Shown: in pieces, positions 53,551-62,204 of the stretch
How the letters are laid out: every line of letters starts with the position of its first letter
How positions within the stretch are numbered: the stretch's first letter is position 1
Origin: Akkermansiaceae bacterium
Lineage (GTDB): Bacteria; Verrucomicrobiota; Verrucomicrobiia; Verrucomicrobiales; Akkermansiaceae
Direction: 5' to 3'
NCBI GenBank assembly: GCA_905182405.1
Contig: CAJJBQ010000001.1
Span: 372,001 to 436,000, forward strand
DNA: 64,000 nucleotides
Notes under the pieces: model-generated
Told to the model about the DNA's origin: nothing
What the model saw: only the letters and a program-made list of their open reading frames with translations
Databases searched by the model: none
Translations under genes and position numbers: made by a program

Positions 53551-53986
53551 CGAGGAGCGACCCTCCCTGTTCTGCTGCCGTTCGTCAATCTCTCTGGCCG
53601 CTAAGAATTCGGCCCTTACTTGAAGCGTATTTTTATCGATCTAACCAGAGACGCTAGAAGGCGTTGTCGGTTACGGAGGAATTCAGCCATTCGAACTCGG
53701 TTCCAAGATCCAGCCAGATGTCGCCGGATAGAGCATCCCGATTTTCCTCCGCCCCGCATTGCTCTTATAAACTGCTAGGAATTTTCTTTTTGGGTGGACT
53801 ACTGGAAGGCGGGGTTGAAGGGGGCGAAGATGGACTGAAATTGAGCTGAGATGATTGAGCACACGACGATCCACTAATCCCAAGTCAGGAACTATGAAAA
53901 ATATACGAACTGCTTGGGATCAAACCGATCACCCTCACTTCAGCCATGAAAAAGAGGGGTCTCAAGAGGAGCAATTTAATCTATTT
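53551..53986. other. 436-base gap containing a dispersed repeat
   Basis: No gene is visible. Repeat copy R1 lies at 53773-53833, about 150 bases past the stop of the minus-strand PQQ fusion gene. Confidence 0.55.
53773..53833 (+). repeat. Dispersed intergenic repeat, copy R1
   Basis: It opens with TGCTAGGAATTTTCTTTTTG and ends in GGCGGGGTTGAAGGGGGCGA. The opening is nearly identical to the copy at 56689, the middle to 46128. Confidence 0.5.
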
Positions 53987-56617
53987 TTAGTTAGGCAACG
54001 CGAAGGCCACCAGGCTTCCGCCCTTTGGGCGCCCGGATTTCCCTCCTCCCGCTGAGATCACGACGTACTGCCGCCCATCCACCATGTAGGTGCTGGGAGT
54101 TGCATTACCGCCGAAAGGTAATTTCGTTTTCCAGAGGATTTCTCCTGTCTCCTTGTCGAACACGCGAAATGTTTCGTCTGCCGTCGCTCCGATAAAGATC
54201 AATCCGCCCGCCGTCACCACCGGGCCACCGTAATTCTCCGTGCCCGTTGGAGGAATCCCGCGAGCTATCAATTCCGGGTATTCGCCGAGGGTCACTTTCC
54301 ATTTGATCTCGCCGGTGTTCAAATCGACTGCGTTTAAGGTTCCCCATGGCGGCTTGATCGCGGGATATCCTTCCTTGTCGAGCCAACGTCGAAATCCTCC
54401 GAAGGCATAGGTCGTGGCGTCGCCGTTCTCTTTGTCGGATGTCTCCTCTTTTTTTCGGGGCGTCGAAGGGGGATTGGTGTTGAGGATGTAGTTCAAAATG
54501 GCGGTTCGCTGGGCTTCGGGCATGCTGGCATATCCCGGCATGCGTCCACCGCCTTGCCGGGTGATTTGTTCAATTTCAGCCCGTGTCTTACGCTTGCCGA
54601 TGTCGATGAGGGACGGCGATTCCACGGCGAGGTTTCCCTTTTTGTCCAAGCCGTGACAGGCGGCGCAATAGAGCATGTAATCTTTCTCTCCCGGAATCAT
54701 CCGGGAGCCGTCGGCCCGGCGTGTTTCCACCATTTGCAGAAGCCAGGGCATCTCATTGATGTTCACATAGTAGATGCCATCCGGGTCCGCGGCGCCGCCA
54801 CCCCACTCCATGCCTCCGTCGAATCCCGGGAACATGACGGTTTCTTTCAAGCTCGGAGCGGGAAAGGGACCGAAATTCGGAGAGGCTCGAATGCGATCCA
54901 AAGTCATCTGGTGAGTCTCAGGAGAAATGTTTGAGGCATCCGCTTCCGTGTAATGTTGCCTCATCAGCGGGACCGGTTTTATGGGGTAGGGCTGGGTCGG
55001 CCAGGCCTTTTCTCCGCGTAAGTCGGATGCGGGAACCGGCCTCTCCTCGATGGGCCAGAGCGGTTCCCCGGTCACGCGATTAAAGACAAAGAGGCGGCCA
55101 TGTTTCGTGCCTTGAGCGACGGCATCGATTCTCTTGCCACCGTGATTTACGGTCAAGAGAACCGGCGGACATGGGAGATCCTTGTCCAGCAGATCGTGAT
55201 GAACGATTTGGTAATGCCAGAGTCGTTCTCCGGTGGAAGCATTCAGCGCCACAATTGAGTTGGCAAAGAGGTTCATGCCATGACGTTTGCCTCCGTAGAA
55301 ATCCGGTTCAGCGGTCTTCGTCGCGATGTAGACAATCCCGCGCTCCTCATCGAGCGACTGACCGCACCATGGCATCACCCCGGTGGCAGTCTTGTAAGCG
55401 TCCTTGGGCCATGTCTCGTAGCCCACTTCGCCGGGGCGGGGGATGAGGTGGAAGATCCAACGCTGGGTGCCGGTCCTCACGTCGAATGCCCGGACCGCGC
55501 CCTTTCCGCCCACGCCGCCGAGGATCAATAAATCCCCGTGGATGATCCCGGGAACGTTTAATCCGGATCCAAGGTTGATCGAGCCATTCTCCCCGAAGGC
55601 GCGGATCACTTTTCCCGATTTTGGATCCAACGCGAAAAGGAATCCGGACACCCCGGTGAACAATCGTCGTTCACCTCCAGTCTCGTTTTGCCAATAGGCC
55701 AAGCCCCGTTGCCTTCCACGCCCTTGACCGGAGCGTTCGGTTGCGGGATCCCATTTCCAGAGTTCCTTGCCGGTGGCTGCGTCTAAAGCGATTACCTTTC
55801 TCGTCTGCGAGGGCGTATAGAGGATGCCATCGACAATGAGGTTGTTTGCCTGGTATTCACCCTTCTCGCCGGTCTCATAGGTCCAGGCTACTTCCAGCTT
55901 GGAAACATTCTCGCGGTTGATCTGTTGGAGTGGCGAATAGAGGTTGCGCTCCTTGCCTCCGAGATACACCGGCCAATCGAGGTCCTTGGGAGCGAGATCG
56001 GTGAGGGTGATGTTACGAAAATTGACCCAACCATCGTGTCCCTCGGCACCGTAGGTTTGAAAGGCGATCACTCCCGCATCGAGGTGCTCTGGGGCGGGTG
56101 CCGGATCGGTGTAGTCGACGATCGCCTTGCCGTTCAACCAGACCTCGATGTGGGCACCGACCGCGCGGATTCGGAGGTGGTTCCACTGAAGCTTCTTGCG
56201 GATGGTGTCGTGCTCGTCGCCTTTATCGAGCCAGGTTTTGTAATGCAGGCCGACATACTCCTCGGCCGCGCCCCTGCCGATGTTGACCTGGTAGCCCCGT
56301 TGCCTGCCTTCGCCGGGTCCGTGGCGTAAGTAGACCCCGCTGTTATACTTCCCGTGCTCGTCAATCTTGAACTCGAGTTCGAGTTCGAAGTCCTTGAATA
56401 ATTTCTTCGTCATCAAGATCCCACTGCGTTTCGGATCGCCGTCCTGACCACCGACAATCACGCCGCCCTCGACGCGCCATTTGGCGGACCCGACCGATTC
56501 CCAGTCATCCAACGATTTCCCGTCAAAGAGATCAATCGCTCCCGCAATTCCCGAAAGAGAGGAAATGAGCAGGAAGACGCTTGCGACGATTACGAGAGGC
56601 ATCCCGGACCTTCCCAT
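53987..56617 (-). CDS. DUF1080 domain fused to PQQ dehydrogenase with internal cytochrome c
   Basis: The 876-residue protein has a signal peptide (MPLVIVASVFLLISSLSGIA), then a full DUF1080 domain (about 28-210; LFDGKSLDDWESVGSAKWRV, FKDFELELEFKIDEHGKYNS, GVYLRHGPGEG, WNHLRIRAVGAHIEVWLNGK). An eight-bladed quinoprotein propeller follows (YEYT-like VAWTYETGEKGEYQANNLIV, KVIALDAATGKELWKWDP, PWCGQSLDEERGIVYIATKT), interrupted by a cytochrome c with CAACHGLDKKG near residue 651 and GGGRMPGYASMPEAQRTAIL as distal Met region, then the last blades (LNAVDLNTGEIKWKVTLGEY, NATPSTYMVDGRQYVVISAG). It should oxidise a sugar or alcohol with PQQ while the DUF1080 part binds or cleaves a 3-keto-glycoside. 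Confidence 0.92.
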   Translation of the reverse strand: MGRSGMPLVIVASVFLLISSLSGIAGAIDLFDGKSLDDWESVGSAKWRVEGGVIVGGQDGDPKRSGILMTKKLFKDFELELEFKIDEHGKYNSGVYLRHGPGEGRQRGYQVNIGRGAAEEYVGLHYKTWLDKGDEHDTIRKKLQWNHLRIRAVGAHIEVWLNGKAIVDYTDPAPAPEHLDAGVIAFQTYGAEGHDGWVNFRNITLTDLAPKDLDWPVYLGGKERNLYSPLQQINRENVSKLEVAWTYETGEKGEYQANNLIVDGILYTPSQTRKVIALDAATGKELWKWDPATERSGQGRGRQRGLAYWQNETGGERRLFTGVSGFLFALDPKSGKVIRAFGENGSINLGSGLNVPGIIHGDLLILGGVGGKGAVRAFDVRTGTQRWIFHLIPRPGEVGYETWPKDAYKTATGVMPWCGQSLDEERGIVYIATKTAEPDFYGGKRHGMNLFANSIVALNASTGERLWHYQIVHHDLLDKDLPCPPVLLTVNHGGKRIDAVAQGTKHGRLFVFNRVTGEPLWPIEERPVPASDLRGEKAWPTQPYPIKPVPLMRQHYTEADASNISPETHQMTLDRIRASPNFGPFPAPSLKETVMFPGFDGGMEWGGGAADPDGIYYVNINEMPWLLQMVETRRADGSRMIPGEKDYMLYCAACHGLDKKGNLAVESPSLIDIGKRKTRAEIEQITRQGGGRMPGYASMPEAQRTAILNYILNTNPPSTPRKKEETSDKENGDATTYAFGGFRRWLDKEGYPAIKPPWGTLNAVDLNTGEIKWKVTLGEYPELIARGIPPTGTENYGGPVVTAGGLIFIGATADETFRVFDKETGEILWKTKLPFGGNATPSTYMVDGRQYVVISAGGGKSGRPKGGSLVAFALPN

Positions 56618-56688
56618 ATTGAGGAATCCGCACCAGCAAATTTACGGTGGCCAGCTTATTCAGCGGAACAAAATCTCATCTGACTGAC

Positions 56689-56753
56689 TGCTAGGAATTT
56701 GCTTTTAGCGGGAGGGCTTTGAAACCGCCTTTGGACCGGAGCGAATGGGGGTT
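56689..56753 (+). repeat. Dispersed intergenic repeat, copy R2
   Basis: It reads TGCTAGGAATTTGCTTTTAG, then GCGGGAGGGCTTTGAAACCG and CCTTTGGACCGGAG plus a G run. It shares the exact CCGCCTTTGGACCGGAGC block with copy R3 at 61461. A small stem can form between GGCTTTGAAACC-type arms. It lies 63 bases past the stop of the minus-strand gene ending at 56816. Confidence 0.65.
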
Positions 56754-56815
56754 ACTTTACGGTGGATTTAGTATTTCAGCTTTCTTGTTCCACCTAGTTG
56801 ATGGCAGCTGATTGT

Positions 56816-57922
56816 TCAATTTTCATCCAATTCCATGACGCGCACCTCGCGCAGTAGGAACTCAGGTTTCTCGTGCTTCATGGAGTGTACTGCAAACCCG
56901 ATGCCTCCTGAGGGATGTACTTCGTAGTTCTCGATGGCGCCGATGTGAGCAGGATTCTTCTCTCGTAGGACAACCGTGTTCGCCTTAAACTTACTGATTA
57001 GGAAACCATTAATCCAGAGGGTGATTTCCGGATCAACTCCGACGCAGCGCACTCTGACAATGTTCCAAAAACCACCGTCCCATTCCCTGAGAAACTCACT
57101 CAGTTGGGCGCATTCGAGCAGCTTGTTGTGGGCCACCGCATCATGGGAAGGGCGTCCTTCATATTGAATATGATCGTGCGTGGTTGCGCCGACACCTCGC
57201 TTCTCACGGCTTTCATGCAAGGAGTAGGGCCGGGAGGCACCAGCGGCGGACTTGGGAAAGCCGACCGTGCCTTCGTCGATATGATCAAGGCTGAGAGAGA
57301 TTCCATCTCCCTTCTTGTTGGCTCGAAGCAAGAGACTCGCAGATGTGCCCCAAGATCCCCGATACTCGAAGGAGAGTTCGAAATCGGTGTGGCTGGAGTG
57401 GCTCATTAATTGTTCGGCGACCCGATTTGAGGGGGGCGAGCAAGAGAAGGCTTTATCCGCTATCTGCCAATTCGAAGTCGCGGACCAACCTTGGAGGCTT
57501 TTGCCATCAAAGAGGTAACTGAAGGCCTCTTCCATCTCGGGCAAGCTCTCGACTTTCTCGACGCGGTCAATCCAGACGATCTGGCTACCGCGGAGCGCCG
57601 GTTCCTCCAGAAAATTGTAAACATAGGCAGCCTTGGAATAGTTGCCGGTGATACGGATGGCATCATGGTGAACGATCTTGCCATCCGCGACCACGCCCGC
57701 CTTGGTTAGCGCGTCCCAGATATAATACATATGAGAAAAGTAGTAGAGGCGTTGGTCTGTCCTGAAATGGATCAATCTGTCATTGTCGACGTAGAGTCTG
57801 CCAACTTCGGAGAATGCTTTGCCGTCGATCTGACCACGCAGTATCGATGGTTTCTCGTCGGCCATGAGCGAGCAGCTGAGGACGGCGAGGAACAATGCGC
57901 TGATAATTCTGTAGCAGCTCAT
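56816..57922 (-). CDS. Exported DUF1080-like protein coupled to a DUF1552 gene
   Basis: The 368-residue protein has a Sec signal (RIISALFLAVLSCSLMA). Its first 130 residues (RGQIDGKAFSEVGRLYVDND, SHMYYIWDALTKAGVVADGK) are of unknown type; YLFDGKSLQGWSATSNWQIA at about 137 begins a DUF1080 domain, which continues with HTDFELSFEYRGSWGTSASL, WNIVRVRCVGVDPEITLWIN and GGIGFAVHSMKHEKPEFLLR. The ATG overlaps the stop of the DUF1552 gene by 4 bases, so it is the third gene of a DUF1592-DUF1552-DUF1080 operon. The coupling suggests that the DUF1080 domain handles a substrate or product of the cytochrome system. The sequence gives no specificity. Confidence 0.82.
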   Translation of the reverse strand: MSCYRIISALFLAVLSCSLMADEKPSILRGQIDGKAFSEVGRLYVDNDRLIHFRTDQRLYYFSHMYYIWDALTKAGVVADGKIVHHDAIRITGNYSKAAYVYNFLEEPALRGSQIVWIDRVEKVESLPEMEEAFSYLFDGKSLQGWSATSNWQIADKAFSCSPPSNRVAEQLMSHSSHTDFELSFEYRGSWGTSASLLLRANKKGDGISLSLDHIDEGTVGFPKSAAGASRPYSLHESREKRGVGATTHDHIQYEGRPSHDAVAHNKLLECAQLSEFLREWDGGFWNIVRVRCVGVDPEITLWINGFLISKFKANTVVLREKNPAHIGAIENYEVHPSGGIGFAVHSMKHEKPEFLLREVRVMELDEN

Positions 57923-59325
57923 ATGAAAATTTCGCTGAGTGGACCTTCTTGGACTCCGTGATCTAGGCCTGGAATCTTGAACCCGAAGTCATTCACGGGG
58001 TGCCCCGATGAATGAAGCAGCGTGTTGTGGATGGCGTTGACCGTGCGATGGCCTTTGTTTTCAAAATCAGCGTAAGTGAGGCAGCGCCCGCCCAGCTTCA
58101 TTCGGGGATTTCCGCCAAGAATCACATAAGGCCACTCGTCGCATTTGGTATGGTGTTCGTTGGCAGCATCGCTGAGGTAAACAACGAGTGTATTGTCGAG
58201 CATGGTCCCGTCACCCTCCGGGATGCTGGCCAATTTTTTCAGGGTGCGGGCGATCAACTCGAAGTGGAACGTGCGGATTTTCTCTGAGGCTTCGATCGCC
58301 ACCGGTTCCTTGTTGTAGAGGGCATGTCCGATGGAGTGTTTCTGAAGGCCGACGCCGAGCTTGTCGAAGACGATGGAGAAATCCTGATGACCGACTCCTG
58401 AAGCAATGGTGGCGACGTTGGTGAGTCCTGTAACTAGGGCTGAGGTGGCGAGTTCGAAATGACATTCTAGGCGGTCGACTGGATTGCTAGAGCGGTATTT
58501 TTCAGTGATGGGATCGATGCGATTCTTCACCCCGGGATCCAGATCGGCAATAGCGGAATGGCGCTGGCCGATCTCTTCGTAGGCTGAAAGGTAGCGATCC
58601 AGTTTGTCTTTTTCAACTGAGCCCAGCCGTCTCTTCACAGATCGAATATCGTCCTTCACGTAATCTAGGAGATGCGTTTTGACTGCCAGGTTCTTCTGGT
58701 CCCCGATGGGCGAAAACATGCGCTTATAGGCAGTCTGTGGATTGCAGATGGTCCCAATTGGATTGTTTGCACCTGCCGCTGAACTGTTGAAGACAATATC
58801 CAGATGGGATCTTTGCGAGATCCCTAAAGAGATGTTCTTAAAAAGTGTCTCGTTGTGGCGACCAATTTCGTAATCCAGAGTGGGGCCGAGAACGTGCTTA
58901 CCTTCTCTTGTATTGAAACAGCCGAGTGCTCCGAAATAGGTCGAGTGGCCACCGCCGCAAATGCGGCCGGAGATCCCCTGCAAGATGAGCATCCGGTCCG
59001 CGTAGTCCGAGACCGGCTTCAAGGCAATGGGGAGATCCTCGGCTTGGAAAGATTCTTCAACTGTTTGTTGACGCTTACCAATGGGAGTCAGGTTTAGGTT
59101 TGTTGGATGCACCTGATTGGGAGGGCAACCATTTCCTTCCATGACGAAGAGTAAGCGGGTCGGCTGCGAACGACCTTCAACCTCCGCTGAAAGTTTCCCG
59201 ACTAGCGGATTGAGGAGAACGGATCCGGCAGCTGACAAACTCAGGCCTCGTAGAAATTCATGTCGGCTATATAGCCTCGCATGACTGCTCTCGGCAGACT
59301 TGTTAGAGAAGGCTTTCTTTTCCAT
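57919..59325 (-). CDS. DUF1552 protein, Tat-exported
   Basis: The 468-residue protein has a signal (RHEFLRGLSLSAAGSVLLNP) in which the usual twin Arg is Arg-His, so Tat export is likely but not certain. DUF1552 blocks are LLFVMEGNGCPPNQVHPT, MLILQGISGRICGGGHSTYF, GALGCFNTREGKHVLGPTLD, AYEEIGQRHSAIADL and DNTLVVYLSDAANEHHTKCD. It is 9 bases after the DUF1592-type gene and overlaps the DUF1080-like gene. Compared with the copy at 20.6 kb it is only distantly similar, so the two DUF1592/1552 pairs are not a recent duplication. Confidence 0.88.
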   Translation of the reverse strand: MEKKAFSNKSAESSHARLYSRHEFLRGLSLSAAGSVLLNPLVGKLSAEVEGRSQPTRLLFVMEGNGCPPNQVHPTNLNLTPIGKRQQTVEESFQAEDLPIALKPVSDYADRMLILQGISGRICGGGHSTYFGALGCFNTREGKHVLGPTLDYEIGRHNETLFKNISLGISQRSHLDIVFNSSAAGANNPIGTICNPQTAYKRMFSPIGDQKNLAVKTHLLDYVKDDIRSVKRRLGSVEKDKLDRYLSAYEEIGQRHSAIADLDPGVKNRIDPITEKYRSSNPVDRLECHFELATSALVTGLTNVATIASGVGHQDFSIVFDKLGVGLQKHSIGHALYNKEPVAIEASEKIRTFHFELIARTLKKLASIPEGDGTMLDNTLVVYLSDAANEHHTKCDEWPYVILGGNPRMKLGGRCLTYADFENKGHRTVNAIHNTLLHSSGHPVNDFGFKIPGLDHGVQEGPLSEIFI

Positions 59326-59334
59326 AACGCTGGA

Positions 59335-61329
59335 TTATTTTTTTGGTGGAAATTTTTGACGATGGATAAAGGAATCGGATACGAGAAGTTCGAGAAGGCT
59401 CTCTTTTAAGCTGCCCTTATTTTTATAATAGGCGCTCTCCATGTCACGCAGGGTTTTGGCGTCGCCGAGGGTTTCATTGCGGCCACTGAAAAAGCGAAAA
59501 ACGTGGCGCAAGAAGACTTGGTGTACGTGTTTCGAATCGCCGAGCCGATGCAGCATTTCGATTGGATCTCCAACCGCCTCGCCATTCAATTCACCGGTGG
59601 TATCGACAGGGCGATTCAGTTCAGTAGTTCGATGCATTCCCCACAGGTTATACTGCTCGAATGGCAGTCCCAGGGGATCCATACGTTGGTGGCATCTCCA
59701 GCATTCCTCTTTGCGAACCACCAGCATCTTTTCTCTTAGCGTTAGCGCAGGATCTTCTGGGAATCTAGCATCAACTTCGACAGGGGTGTCCGGGATGACG
59801 CCTCCCAGGAGCTTGGTCTGAATCCATCGCCCTCGCTGGATGGCGTGATTCTTGGTGTTGTCAGAAAAGGCAAGAAGCCAGGCTGGATGCGTCAAAATAC
59901 CAGCACGTTTTTTTTGAAAGTCGCGCCACTCAGGGTCTTTGCCGAGATCCTCTTTCTCTAAATTGTAGATGGCGTGATAAAAAAGGTGTCCGTTGGTTTC
60001 ATCTTGAAACCACTTCGGAGCAGATTTGGTGTTGAATGCTCCTCTTACGTTAAACTCGCTCGAGGTTAACAATTCTTTCAGGACATTGCGGTCTTGTTTG
60101 ACGATTCTGGAAATGAAGCTCTCTGCATCTTCAATGAGCCAGCTAGGACGATAGCGGCGATGGTGCTTGTCCTTAAAGACATAAGCGGCATAGCCATACT
60201 CAAAGTATTCGTCCATGAAACGCATGATCCGCCGGTGGGCTTCCTCGGATTCTAACAAGGGGCGAATCAGCCCCTTCAGATTGGGCTTACTCTTGCTTTC
60301 GTACCTTTCAAACTTGTTTACGACTTCTGGTGTGGGACCGGCACGATTGAGTGCAAATCCCACGACATAGGCATACTCCAGTGGCGAGAGAGGCGCTCGG
60401 TCACTAGCCCCGGACCTGCCGGTTCCTATCTCGAAGCGAAAGAGCGATTCAGGACGAAGGTAGGTCGCCGAAATCATCGTTTGATTGGCGGTTTGAATGC
60501 TGGAGGTCTCCGCGACGCTCTTCTGTAAATCGAAAAGCGATCGTCGTTCAGTGTCCGTGGGAGTTCTACTGTAAAGCTTTCTGAATTGGTCGTTGAGAAG
60601 TCGTTTCCATTCGGCGTCGCCTGGCGGCAGGTTTCGGTAACTGCGTAGGGATCCGGAGTTGAATTGCGCAGCGGAGAGTTCCTCTGCCAGTCCGATCAGG
60701 AGCTCCGTTTCGGTCAACCCGAAGTCATGAATGGTCGCATAGTCCTTAGCAGTATGCGCCGGGCCTTTGTAGGGGAAGGCGGGATGTTTGAGCCCCTTCT
60801 GAGGCAACGGGAAGGTAGCAACGGGTACAAACTTGACTACATCGTGGCCTACAATGCGATTGACTCTTTCGGAATAGCTTTCCGGACTGTAACGCCAGAT
60901 ACGTGGCGGCGGCGCGGATGCTGAGTCCGAGAGGGCACCCTCGAAAAGCGCCTTGTGGTCGACGTAGTTTCCATAGCCTGGCAGCGCTTTCTTATTAATG
61001 GTCGAGGAACCGCTGGCTTTGATCGCGGCATTCAAGAACGCCAGCATCTTTGATTTTTCATCTATTGTGGGCTGCTCCTCATCTTCGGGAGGCATCTCCT
61101 CAAGATCGAGTTGGTCAAAGACGGAGACCAGTAGTTCCAGATCAACAGATGCGGCGTCATGAAGCAATGGTCTCAGGTTAATGTCTCCCTTTTGCTTGCG
61201 ATCGTTGTGGCAATTGATGCAGTGGGATTGGATGAAATCGTGTGCTGCCTCAACTGGAACGGGTTCCTCGGTGGTTGCGAAGACCGCCCCGAACCCCAAA
61301 CAGAGGATTGTGATCAGAGATAATTTCAT
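59335..61329 (-). CDS. DUF1592/1588/1585-type extracytoplasmic cytochrome, short form
   Basis: The 664-residue product has a Sec signal (MKLSLITILCLGFGAVFA). CINCHND at C37-C40-H41 (PSCyt1 type) is followed by WRYSPESYSERVNRIVGHDV (DUF1587-like), FRKLYSRTPTDTERRSLFDL (DUF1595-like), LSPLEYAYVVGFALNRAGPT (DUF1592-like), CWRCHQRMDPLGLPFEQYNL (DUF1588, second heme) and VFLRHVFRFFSGRNETLGDA (DUF1585). It lacks the carbohydrate-binding insert of the 790-residue relative at 18.2 kb. The first gene of a three-gene operon, it is followed by DUF1552 and DUF1080-like genes. Its role in extracytoplasmic oxidation is inferred from the family. Confidence 0.9.
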   Translation of the reverse strand: MKLSLITILCLGFGAVFATTEEPVPVEAAHDFIQSHCINCHNDRKQKGDINLRPLLHDAASVDLELLVSVFDQLDLEEMPPEDEEQPTIDEKSKMLAFLNAAIKASGSSTINKKALPGYGNYVDHKALFEGALSDSASAPPPRIWRYSPESYSERVNRIVGHDVVKFVPVATFPLPQKGLKHPAFPYKGPAHTAKDYATIHDFGLTETELLIGLAEELSAAQFNSGSLRSYRNLPPGDAEWKRLLNDQFRKLYSRTPTDTERRSLFDLQKSVAETSSIQTANQTMISATYLRPESLFRFEIGTGRSGASDRAPLSPLEYAYVVGFALNRAGPTPEVVNKFERYESKSKPNLKGLIRPLLESEEAHRRIMRFMDEYFEYGYAAYVFKDKHHRRYRPSWLIEDAESFISRIVKQDRNVLKELLTSSEFNVRGAFNTKSAPKWFQDETNGHLFYHAIYNLEKEDLGKDPEWRDFQKKRAGILTHPAWLLAFSDNTKNHAIQRGRWIQTKLLGGVIPDTPVEVDARFPEDPALTLREKMLVVRKEECWRCHQRMDPLGLPFEQYNLWGMHRTTELNRPVDTTGELNGEAVGDPIEMLHRLGDSKHVHQVFLRHVFRFFSGRNETLGDAKTLRDMESAYYKNKGSLKESLLELLVSDSFIHRQKFPPKK

Positions 61330-61460
61330 TTAGAGTTCTTCTTACCTGAAGATTGCCACTTAATTTTCACTATTCATGATCACGAGGAATCCTTCTGTCA
61401 AAAGGCAACCGCTCAGATCCTATTTCTACCGGGCGAGTGGACAGATCTTCGTTTCAGCTT

Positions 61461-61533
61461 ACTAGGAAATTGCTTCTAGCGGGAAAGGGTTGAAGCCGCC
61501 TTTGGACCGGAGCTGGTGGGGGCGAAAGGGGGT
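61461..61533 (+). repeat. Dispersed intergenic repeat, copy R3, overlapping a gene end
   Basis: It reads ACTAGGAAATTGCTTCTAGC, then GGGTTGAAGCCGCC and TTTGGACCGGAGC with a G-rich tail. Its first part is nearly identical to the inverted copy R4. Bases 61476-61478 within it are the stop codon of the DUF1080 gene, and the repeat also encodes that protein's last 17 or so residues. Confidence 0.7.
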
Positions 61534-62204
61534 TGTGAGTCCGTCGATTCGGCGGTCGTGGGATTCACCGGACGGATTGAAATGTCCTTGAACGCGATTT
61601 CCATTCCGACTCCCGCCTGGAGTTGCAAAGCAACGAACCCAGCGCGCGGAATCTTCGACGCGGGCTCGGTTTCCGTGTAACGCGCCGTCACGTGGCCGTT
61701 CACTTTGACCACAACATCGTCACCAATGGCCGAAATCTCGTACTGATTCCATTTGCCAGGTTTGTAATGCTGCCGGACAACCTTGGCGTCCGCAGCCGCC
61801 AGCGTTGACCGCCCCTTTTCCTCGTAAAATGTCCCCGTATCGCCGCCCCCAATATCTGCTTGATATCCGGTAACGTGAAACTCGGCCGGATCACCCAGCG
61901 GGCGACTGCGAAATTGAACACCACTCGCGCCGTTGATCAGTTTGAATTTCACACGCAACACAAAGTCGTGATAATCTCCATCGGCAATCAGAAAGGTGTT
62001 CGCCTGCCTGCCATTCGGCTTAGTATTGCCGACGATCGCTCCGTTTCTCACGCTCCAGTAAGACGCATCTCCGCGCCAACCCTTTAGTGTCGTGCCGTCG
62101 AAGAGTTTCGTAGTCGGTTGCTCTGCCGCCAACGGCGTGATGATGCAGGCAACGATAATCGCGACCAACCATCCGTGAAACTCGCGGTGAATGCGTTTGA
62201 ACAT
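61476..62204 (-). CDS. Exported DUF1080 protein with repeat-derived C-terminus
   Basis: The 242-residue protein has a Sec signal (GWLVAIIVACIITPLAA). DUF1080 motifs are clear: TTKLFDGTTLKGWRGDASYW, GDYHDFVLRVKFKLINGASG, VQFRSRPLGD, GYQADIGGGDTGTFYEEKGR, GKWNQYEISAIGDDVVVKVN and GFVALQLQAGVGMEIAFKDI. The domain ends near residue 218; the final residues (PPFAPTSSGPKAASTLSR) are encoded by the dispersed repeat R3, which also supplies the stop. Family members cleave or bind 3-keto-glycosides. It stands alone, upstream of the DUF1592 operon on the same strand (146 bases), and could belong to it. Confidence 0.9.
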   Translation of the reverse strand: MFKRIHREFHGWLVAIIVACIITPLAAEQPTTKLFDGTTLKGWRGDASYWSVRNGAIVGNTKPNGRQANTFLIADGDYHDFVLRVKFKLINGASGVQFRSRPLGDPAEFHVTGYQADIGGGDTGTFYEEKGRSTLAAADAKVVRQHYKPGKWNQYEISAIGDDVVVKVNGHVTARYTETEPASKIPRAGFVALQLQAGVGMEIAFKDISIRPVNPTTAESTDSQPPFAPTSSGPKAASTLSR

